Shown in pieces: positions 1-5,112 of a stretch of 5,112 nucleotides of DNA (within the stretch, counting starts at the first letter, position 1; each line of letters starts with the position of its first letter). The notes under the pieces were generated by a model. It did no database searches. It had not been told where the DNA came from and worked only from the letters and a program-made list of their open reading frames with translations. A program made the position numbers and the translations under genes. This DNA comes from Alphaproteobacteria bacterium (GTDB lineage: Bacteria > Pseudomonadota > Alphaproteobacteria > Thalassobaculales > Thalassobaculaceae): assembly GCA_028822575.1 (NCBI GenBank), contig JAPKDN010000275.1, forward strand, positions 1-5,112. Direction: 5' to 3'.

Positions 1-1619
1 TGATCAACTTGGCGATCGCGCGCTTGCACCGGGGTGCGGTCAACGAGGCGATAAAGAACCTGCAAAACCTGGTCGACCAGGCCCCGACCAAATCGACCTA
101 GATGACAAGCTGGGCGGCGCGTTGGAGGTTGGAGGCCAATTCGAGACGACGCTGCACTGGCGACGGTGGCTGGTTTGCCTGATGGCGGACAACGCCGATG
201 TATATAGAGGCGCCACTAACGCTCAGGAGATGACCGGCGATGGCTCCGGCGGGCACCACTTACTGGACCATGGATTGATGGTCAAACCAAACGCAACCGC
301 TTGGTTTCGCGCCGCGAGGGGTCAGAACCGGGTGGCCCGCCGCAGTGAAGAGATTGACCGGAGCTACGACCGCGTAAACCAGTTTCTGAGTCAAGTCGAG
401 ACAGAATTACTTGGAGTTGCGGATCCATAACGGGAGGCTGTCGTAGCCATTTTTCCTTTCACTTATCATCACCGGAACAATCGAGAACTAGCGCGCCGCA
501 TCGCCTCGCTCAACCTCGCTGCTTGCCTGGAACTGGGTTGGACGGCACCCATATGCGTCGTCCGTCCAAACCAGCAGGGCGTATCCGTGTCGTCATCGTC
601 TCGGTGTTTCTGGGCTCCCACACGATCGGCAAACTGTTCTGCAAGATCCTCACGAAATTGCCGTGTGAGCGCTTCGAAGTCGAAGCCGCCTCCCACGCCA
701 AGACCGACGGCGCGTCTTAGGTAAGCCAAAAGCGCGCCGCCAACGTCCAAGTCGTCTTATCTCATGATCTGGCCCAGGCAAGGGCACAACTCGCGGCTGT
801 GGAAGCCGATATTTTGCTCTATCTCGACATCGGCATGGATCCGTTCACCTACTACCTTTCCCACGCTCACCTAGCATCGATCCAAGCGGTTTAGGTTGGC
901 CAGAGCACTACTCAGAACGGACCATCCTGCTCGACAAATTCCCATCCTTTTATAAGCGTCCGCCCAAAATCGGCAGGTTGCTTGGGAGAAAGAATCTGGG
1001 ATTGTCGGAGGCCACGACGCTGTACATTTGCCAAACACAAACGCTTTTCAAAATACATCCCAATCATGACGATGTGTTCCTGGAAATCCTGTACCGCGAT
1101 CCGAATGGGCGATTGATTTTGATCGGATCGACTCAGCGCATCGAAACCGAACGCCTTCGCACCCGCCTCGCGGAAGCCGGACCGAGCGTCATCGACCGGG
1201 TGCATTTTTAGCGTCGAATGAACAGTTTGGAATACCTCGCCTTCGTCCACGCGGCTGATCTGTCGGCGAAGACTTTCGGCTTCGCCGGCGGCAATTCAAC
1301 CTTCGAAGTCCTGTCCATCAAAACACCAGTTTTAGCCTATGCCAGCAAGCATATGCGGGCACGGGTAACGATGGGTATGCTCAGTATGATCGGTCTTAGC
1401 GACTGCGCGGCTACAGACGAGGAAAGCTTCGTTTCGATTGCGCTGGAACTGGCGAACGATACCATGAAAAGCCGACGAGGTCCGGCGCCGTGTCCCTGAC
1501 GCCCCTCCTTGTTCGAACGGAAGAGCGCAGCGGACAGCTTGTCTGCCTTCCTTGCACCCACGGCCGACGCATCAAGGACCGGAGGCTGGCTAAAGCCAGG
1601 TGTTCTGTCGGTACACTAG
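1..1619 (+). pseudogene. Decayed SPINDLY/OGT-like O-linked N-acetylglucosaminyltransferase (TPR + glycosyltransferase 41), 5' end missing
   Basis: An intact relative would transfer a sugar from a UDP-sugar to protein Ser/Thr in the cytoplasm. Pieces occur in family order. Positions 3-101 encode a TPR-like helix pair (NLAIARLHRGAVNEAIKNLQ) ending in TAG. Frame 2, about 95-560, holds a second TPR remnant (LGGALEVGGQFE, then NADVYRG), a TAA at 428-430, then YHHRNNREL and GWTAP. Frame 1, about 550-891, carries the domain start (GRIRV, GSHTIGKLF, RFEV), a TAG at 718-720, then DIGMDPFTYYL and a TAG at 892-894. Frame 3, 897-1619, carries EHYSERTILLDKFPSFYKRP, the nucleotide-sugar site region LFKIHP, DPNGRL, DRVHF, a TAG at 1209-1211, GGNSTFEVL, a TGA at 1497-1499, and a tail with LFERKSAADSLSAFLA ending at TAG 1617-1619. 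The many lesions beside intact genes point to true decay rather than sequencing error. Family assignment is from recalled motifs and is quite secure; exact breakpoints are approximate. Confidence 0.88.
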
Positions 1620-1734
1620 AGGTTTCCGGCTCCGAGCATCACCGATACGATTTCACGCCCCTCCCCGGTGCGATTTGTCAGCCAATCGTGCATAAACGTG
1701 GCCTTCCTTGATTGACTAGTTGGAGCGCTTTGAA
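1620..1734. other. Intergenic spacer between the pseudogene and the acyl-CoA operon
   Basis: No coding segment is supported here. The promoter for the downstream operon should lie here or inside the pseudogene. A TTGTCA resembling a -35 box is at 1675-1680, but no -10-like hexamer follows at 16-18 bp, so no promoter is called. CGATTT occurs twice (1648-1653 and 1671-1676), and CGATT at 1671-1675 faces AATCG at 1684-1688 as a short inverted repeat. This could be an operator but is short enough to be chance. No GC-rich hairpin followed by a T-run is present, so no intrinsic terminator is called. Confidence 0.6.
1722..1725 (+). promoter_or_regulatory. Ribosome-binding site of the MaoC-like gene (decides the start)
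   Basis: GGAG lies 9 nt upstream of the ATG at 1735. It overlaps the alternative in-frame TTG at 1720, which has no purine-rich site at a suitable distance. This favours the ATG. Confidence 0.6.
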
Positions 1735-2217
1735 ATGGACGTCGTGGGGCTTGGAATTCACTATGAGGAATTGCCGATAGGCCGTCAGTTCCAGACCGTG
1801 GGCCGGACGGTCACCGAGACCGATATCGTCAACTTCATCAGCGCCACCGGCATGCTTGAAAATCTATTCACCGACGTCGAATATCTCAAAACTAAAAGCG
1901 CCATCAAGGGTCGGGTCGCGCCTGGCGCGCTGGCTTATTGCTTCGCCGAGGGACTGCTCGTCCAGGCGACGATGCAGCATACCGGCATGGCGTTCTTGAA
2001 CATGGAACTCGACGTGCACGGCCCCACACTCGCCGGCGACACTATTCATGTAGAATGCGAAGTGATCGAGGCACGCCTGACCCGCCAACCCGGTAAGGGC
2101 CTGGTCCGCACCCGCAACCGGATCATCAATCAGAAGGGCGAGTGCGTTATCACCTACACGCCGCTTCGGATGGTAAAATGCTTGGACGACACACTCTGCC
2201 GAGAAGCGGCGGAGTAG
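1735..2217 (+). CDS. MaoC-like hotdog-fold protein (putative acyl dehydratase/enoyl-CoA hydratase family) lacking the usual Asp/His pair
   Basis: The 160-residue product has the length and pattern of a single-hotdog MaoC protein: an N-terminal YEELPIGRQF strand, GRTVTETDIVNFISATG (residues 23-39), the helix region RVAPGALAYCFAEGLL (from residue 60), then the GPTLAGDTIHVECEV strand and a C-terminal NQKGECVITYTPLRMV strand. Active relatives hydrate trans-2-enoyl-CoA (R-specific) using an Asp and a His in a TGDxNPxH motif. Here the segment reads TGMLENLFTD, so Met40 and Phe45 occupy those positions, and the usual IAHG His is replaced by Pro63. It may therefore be a non-catalytic partner subunit, a thioesterase or binding protein, or an enzyme with other chemistry. 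The ATG at 1735 is preferred over the TTG at 1720 because of the GGAG site. It is the first gene of the cluster, 16 bp before the CoA-transferase. The family call is firm; the activity is unknown. Confidence 0.87.
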   Translation: MDVVGLGIHYEELPIGRQFQTVGRTVTETDIVNFISATGMLENLFTDVEYLKTKSAIKGRVAPGALAYCFAEGLLVQATMQHTGMAFLNMELDVHGPTLAGDTIHVECEVIEARLTRQPGKGLVRTRNRIINQKGECVITYTPLRMVKCLDDTLCREAAE

Positions 2218-2222
2218 ACGGA

Positions 2223-2227
2223 TTGGA
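2223..2227 (+). promoter_or_regulatory. Likely ribosome-binding site of the CoA-transferase gene
   Basis: TTGGA lies 6 nt upstream of the GTG at 2234. The other in-frame candidates, TTG at 2228 and GTG at 2240, are spaced less well from it. The site is only moderately strong, so the start stays uncertain by two codons either way. Confidence 0.4.
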
Positions 2228-2233
2228 TTGCGC

Positions 2234-3454
2234 GTGAACGTGGCTGACCAAACCCAAGACAACAACCAGGGCCCGCTCACCGGGATCCGAGTCATTGATT
2301 TGACAATCAACGTGCTCGGCCCAGTGGCAACGCAACTTCTCGGCGACATGGGCGCCGAAGTGATCAAGGTGGAGGCCCCCGCCGGCGATCCGATGCGCCA
2401 GATAGGGCCAAGCAAAACCGGCATGCTGGGCCCGTTTTTTCAGACCACGAACCGGAACAAGAAAAGCATTGTCCTGGACCTGAAACGCCCAGAGCCCAGC
2501 GCCGCGCTGAAGAAGCTGGTCGAGAGCGCCGATGTTTTCGTCCACAACATGCGCACCGCCGCCGCCGGACGTCTCGGGATCGACTATGACAGCCTGAAAA
2601 CAATTAATCCCAAACTCGTCTATGCCTCAGCCACTGGTTACCGCAAGGGTGGCTCCAAGGATGGGCGACCGGCCTATGACGATGTCATCCAGGGCGAGAG
2701 CGGCATGGTCGGGTTGATCGAGCGTACTAACGGCGAGGCGCGGTTCGTGCCGATGCCGATCTCGGACAAATTCTGTGGCCATGCGCTTGCCTCAGCGATC
2801 GGCATGGCACTATTCCGCAGGGAACGTTCGGGTGCTGGGCAAGAAGTGCATGTGCCGATGCTGGAGACCATGTTGTCTTTCAATTTGACTACTCATCTGT
2901 GGCGCGGCACCCAAGGGGACAAGACCGGTTTAGGCTATCCTCGCGCGCTATCGCCCTATCGCATCCCTTACAAAACTAAGGACGGCATGGTTTGCGTCCT
3001 GGCTCATACCGACGATCAGTGGCACCGGCTGCTACGAGGCGTCGGGCGGGCCGACCTGATTGACGACCCGCAATTCACACACCTTGCGCAAAGAGCCGAG
3101 AATATCGCGACATTGCAATCCCACCTCGCCGACGCGCTGGCGACATTCACCACCAAGGAGGCGTTCCTCCTGCTCGACGAGGCCGACATGCCAAATGGGC
3201 CGGTCGCGGTGCTCGAAGAGATGATGGATGACCCTTATCTGGTCGAAACCGGTTTCTTTCCAACGATCGAGGACCCCTACGAGGGCACCTTGCATACCAC
3301 GGCGATCCCGGTTGCTTTTTCAAAATCTCCCGGCACTCTGAGGAATATGGCCCCGGCCTTGGGTGAGCATACCGCTGAAATTCTTGTGGGCGCCGGGTTG
3401 TCGGCCACAGAAATTGAGCGCGTCGCCCCCCCTCCGTCCCCAATAGTCGAATAG
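2234..3454 (+). CDS. CaiB/BaiF family (family III) CoA-transferase
   Basis: The 406-residue product matches the usual length of about 400 residues for family III CoA-transferases, which move CoA between an acyl-CoA donor and a free carboxylic acid in the cytoplasm through an aspartyl-CoA anhydride intermediate. The N-terminus has the hallmark PLTGIRVIDLT, then GDMGAEVIKVEAPAGD and the family block NRNKKSIVLDLK, followed by ADVFVHNM, GIDYDSLKTINPKLVYAS and RPAYDDVIQGESG. The Asp matching catalytic Asp169 of formyl-CoA transferase is in PISDKFCGHALASAIGMAL (Asp178, codon 2765-2767) and is retained. The C-terminus has the typical LGEHTAEIL. The start is probably GTG 2234; TTG 2228 would add two residues and GTG 2240 would remove two. 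It lies 16 bp after the MaoC-like gene and 9 bp before the ligase, so one mRNA is likely. The family call is very secure. Donor and acceptor are not readable; similar proteins act on carnitine, bile acids, formate/oxalate, aromatic acids and C4-C5 dicarboxylates. Confidence 0.95.
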   Translation: MNVADQTQDNNQGPLTGIRVIDLTINVLGPVATQLLGDMGAEVIKVEAPAGDPMRQIGPSKTGMLGPFFQTTNRNKKSIVLDLKRPEPSAALKKLVESADVFVHNMRTAAAGRLGIDYDSLKTINPKLVYASATGYRKGGSKDGRPAYDDVIQGESGMVGLIERTNGEARFVPMPISDKFCGHALASAIGMALFRRERSGAGQEVHVPMLETMLSFNLTTHLWRGTQGDKTGLGYPRALSPYRIPYKTKDGMVCVLAHTDDQWHRLLRGVGRADLIDDPQFTHLAQRAENIATLQSHLADALATFTTKEAFLLLDEADMPNGPVAVLEEMMDDPYLVETGFFPTIEDPYEGTLHTTAIPVAFSKSPGTLRNMAPALGEHTAEILVGAGLSATEIERVAPPPSPIVE

Positions 3455-3456
3455 GG
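3453..3456 (+). promoter_or_regulatory. Ribosome-binding site of the acyl-CoA ligase gene, overlapping the preceding stop codon
   Basis: AGGG overlaps the TAG stop of the CoA-transferase and sits 7 nt before the ATG at 3464 (10 nt before the second ATG at 3467). Ribosomes finishing the upstream gene would be placed on it, which suggests translational coupling. Confidence 0.55.
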
Positions 3457-3463
3457 TTGCCCG

Positions 3464-5017
3464 ATGATGGCCAAGCTTACCGACTACGTCAGTTATGAAG
3501 ACGCCCATCGGCATTTTTCCAAAGAGGCGCTTTGGGATTTGTTCGACGGCGACCGCGAGCATCTGAACATTTCCCAAGAGTGTCTGGATCGCCACGAGCG
3601 AGATCGAACAGCGGTCCGTATCGCCCATGGTGATGGCAAAAGCGAGGGTCACACGTTTGGCGTGCTCTCGGATATGTCTGGGCGTTTCGCAAACTGGCTA
3701 ATCCGTCGCGGCATCGGCAAGGGCGAGCGTGTGGCGATCATGCTGGAGCCGTCACTGGAATTCTACGCGGCCCTGTTTGGAACTATGAAGGCCGGCGCGG
3801 TGGCTGTCCCGCTATTCACCGCGTTCGGACCCGACGGCCTCGCCTCTCGCCTGGACGACTGCGCGCCTAAGCTTTTGCTACTGGCGCCAGAAAAAGTCGG
3901 TCTGGCTGGCACCAGCGGCATCGAAACCGTAATCGCCGATAGCGCTTTTCTGGCAGAGGTCGAGGCGCAGGACGCGGCTTTCACGCCGCACACCAGTTCA
4001 TCCGACATGGCGATGTATCAATATACCTCCGGCACCTCGCGCGAAATCCCCGAGGCGGTGAAACACCGCCACCGGGCGGTGGTCACCGTGATCATAGCGG
4101 CGCTCTACGCCACCGGCGTGCGCCCCGGCGACAAATACATGTGCCCGTCCTCTCCCGCTTGGGGGCATGGGCTCTGGCACGGAACCTTGGCGCCGCTTGC
4201 GCTGGGGGTCGAGATCGCGAGCTATGCTGGCAAGTTCGACGCCGCGCGCCTGTTGGACGCGATCGAGGAATTCGGAATCACAAACCTATCCGCCGCCGCA
4301 ACCCACTACAGGATGATGCGGAACCACGGCGACGACAGGGCCAGGATATTCAAGCTTGAAAAACTTTCCTTCACTGGAGAGCCTTTGGATACCGTGACAG
4401 CGCATTGGGCCCGCGAAGTTTTTGGCCAGGACGTTTGCAGCATTTATGGTTCCACCGAGGTTGGGGTAATCATCGCTAGTTATCCCGGCGCGCCGGATCT
4501 GCCGGTCAAGGTTGGCTCCCTCGGCCGGCCCATGCCCGGTTGCGGTGTCGCGATTCTGGATGCCAAGGGCGAGGCATGCGCACCGGGCGCGATTGGTGAG
4601 ATCATGTTAAGGCGCGGCGAAGGCTGGTTTCAGGTCAAGGATCTCGGCAGCGTCGACGCGGAAGGCTATTACTTTCACCATGGCCGGGCCGATGATGTGA
4701 TCATCTCGGCCGGGTGGACTATGAGCGCCGTTGAGATCGAGGATGTCCTACTGAAACATCCGAATGTGGACGAAGCCGCGGTGATTGGCGTACCCGACGC
4801 TGATCGCGGCCAGGTCGTCAAAGCCTTCATCATCTCCAGCCGACCAGCCGGTGATACCTTCACCAAAGAATTGCAAAATTTCGCACGTGAGCGACTGAGC
4901 CGACATGAATATCCTCGCCTCGTCGCAATCGTCGACACATTGCCGAAAACCCCGGCGGGCAAAGTAAACCGAAAGGTGCTCCGAGAAGTCGAGCGCCAGT
5001 CCAAGGAGCAGACGTGA
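3464..5017 (+). CDS. AMP-forming acyl-CoA synthetase/ligase (ANL superfamily, medium-chain or aryl-acid type)
   Basis: The 517-residue product has the full two-domain ANL layout and would activate a carboxylic acid with ATP to an acyl-adenylate, then to the CoA thioester, in the cytoplasm. Visible cores are GIGKGERVAIML (83-94), GTMKAGAVAVPLF (106-118), P-loop YTSGTSREIPEAVKH (187-201), SPAWGHGLWHGTLAPLALG (230-248), KFDAARLLDAIEEFGITN (257-274), YGSTEVG (328-334), VKDLGSVDAEGYY (391-403), GRADD with Arg408 (407-411), SAVEIEDVLLKHPNV (421-435), and PKTPAGKVNRKVLRE (494-508), whose Lys500 is the expected adenylation lysine. Overall style resembles medium-chain/benzoate-type synthetases rather than long-chain ones. 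The P-loop is unusual: canonical TSGTTGxPK is TSGTSREIPE, so the second Gly and the usual Lys are absent. The start at 3464 has a suitable AGGG; ATG 3467 is an alternative. It overlaps the next gene by 4 bases. The substrate is unknown. Confidence 0.94.
   Translation: MMAKLTDYVSYEDAHRHFSKEALWDLFDGDREHLNISQECLDRHERDRTAVRIAHGDGKSEGHTFGVLSDMSGRFANWLIRRGIGKGERVAIMLEPSLEFYAALFGTMKAGAVAVPLFTAFGPDGLASRLDDCAPKLLLLAPEKVGLAGTSGIETVIADSAFLAEVEAQDAAFTPHTSSSDMAMYQYTSGTSREIPEAVKHRHRAVVTVIIAALYATGVRPGDKYMCPSSPAWGHGLWHGTLAPLALGVEIASYAGKFDAARLLDAIEEFGITNLSAAATHYRMMRNHGDDRARIFKLEKLSFTGEPLDTVTAHWAREVFGQDVCSIYGSTEVGVIIASYPGAPDLPVKVGSLGRPMPGCGVAILDAKGEACAPGAIGEIMLRRGEGWFQVKDLGSVDAEGYYFHHGRADDVIISAGWTMSAVEIEDVLLKHPNVDEAAVIGVPDADRGQVVKAFIISSRPAGDTFTKELQNFARERLSRHEYPRLVAIVDTLPKTPAGKVNRKVLREVERQSKEQT
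5003..5008 (+). promoter_or_regulatory. Strong ribosome-binding site of the downstream MaoC-type gene, inside the ligase 3' end
   Basis: AAGGAG lies 5 nt upstream of the GTG at 5014, within the last codons of the ligase. It is the best Shine-Dalgarno match in the window. With the GTGA start/stop overlap it strongly supports the GTG start and coupled translation. Confidence 0.75.
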
Positions 5018-5112
5018 GCATCGACAGCCAATCCACCGAAAATTTTCCCCATATCACCGAAGCCGGGCTCGATGATCTTCGCCAGCGACTGGGGGTGAAG
5101 ATCTCCCGAGAC
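5014..5112 (+). CDS. MaoC-type dehydratase, N-terminal (FAS1-like) domain protein; 3' end outside the window
   Basis: Only the first 33 codons are present. The GTG start overlaps the ligase stop (GTGA, 5014-5017) and is preceded by AAGGAG. The visible residues include FPHITEAGLDDLRQRLGVKI, which resembles the start of proteins with a MaoC N-terminal/FAS1-like dehydratase domain; these typically begin with an I-T-x-E/x-x-L-x-x-L-R-x-R-x-G-V pattern before the hotdog. Members hydrate enoyl-CoA or mesaconyl/itaconyl-type CoA esters, or act as one half of a two-subunit dehydratase. Its place directly after the ligase and in the same cluster as another MaoC-like gene supports a shared acyl-CoA pathway. 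The coding call is strong, the family call moderate because the domain itself is beyond the edge. Confidence 0.72.
   Translation, partial: MSIDSQSTENFPHITEAGLDDLRQRLGVKISRD

Noticed and set aside
469..750. Minus-strand open frames opposite the pseudogene, also 912-1250 and 1337-1561
   Set aside because: The + strand carries clear glycosyltransferase remnants through these regions; the reverse frames show no motif and no suitable start signal.
1586..1599. CTGGC/GCCAG hairpin with a TAAA loop as a terminator
   Set aside because: The stem is only five pairs and no T-run follows, so it does not meet the pattern of an intrinsic terminator.
1675..1703. TTGTCA as a sigma-70 -35 box for the operon
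   Set aside because: No acceptable -10 hexamer is found 16-18 bp downstream; the positions read GTGGCC-like sequence.
1490..1711. Small + strand open frame at the end of the pseudogene
   Set aside because: It is in frame 2, while the family-like C-terminal tail (LFERKSAADSLSAFLA) continues in frame 3 to 1619; no ribosome-binding site or known pattern supports it.
1864..2424. Long antisense open frame across the MaoC-like gene and the start of the CoA-transferase
   Set aside because: It lies opposite two well-supported genes, has no recognisable family pattern and is Arg/Ser/Pro-rich, as expected from the complement of GC-rich coding DNA.
3277..3692. Overlapping minus-strand open frames around the transferase/ligase junction
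   Set aside because: They run opposite the conserved ends of two intact genes and have no homologous features.

Overview
The window looks like part of a proteobacterial chromosome, probably an alphaproteobacterium of Rhodospirillales or rhizobial type. This is inferred from the GC-rich third positions, the occasional GTG starts and the gene families present; no rRNA or other phylogenetic marker is visible. Two blocks lie on the + strand.

Block 1 (about 1-1619) is a decayed gene for a bacterial SPINDLY/OGT-type glycosyltransferase, with N-terminal TPR repeats followed by a glycosyltransferase-41 catalytic domain. It survives only as pieces in all three frames. At least four in-frame stops, two or three frameshifts and one internal deletion interrupt it, yet the pieces follow the family order. 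Its 5' end lies outside the window. Several short open frames here are fragments of this one dead gene.

Block 2 (1735 to the window end) is a tight, intact acyl-CoA gene cluster: a MaoC-like hotdog protein, a CaiB/BaiF (family III) CoA-transferase, an AMP-forming acyl-CoA ligase, and the first 33 codons of a second MaoC-type protein that runs off the right edge. The gaps are 16 bp, 9 bp and a 4-base overlap (GTGA). Each start has a purine-rich ribosome-binding site, so the genes are probably one translationally coupled operon. Between the blocks (1620-1734) there is no gene and no convincing promoter or terminator.

Together the operon would activate a carboxylic acid to its CoA thioester, by ATP-dependent ligation and/or CoA transfer, and then hydrate or dehydrate an enoyl-/3-hydroxyacyl-CoA intermediate. 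The substrate cannot be read from the sequence. The most unusual points are that the first MaoC-like protein lacks the usual Asp/His catalytic pair, and that the ligase has a variant P-loop. I see no mobile element, CRISPR array, tRNA or rRNA, and nothing that amounts to a clearly new defence or regulatory system.
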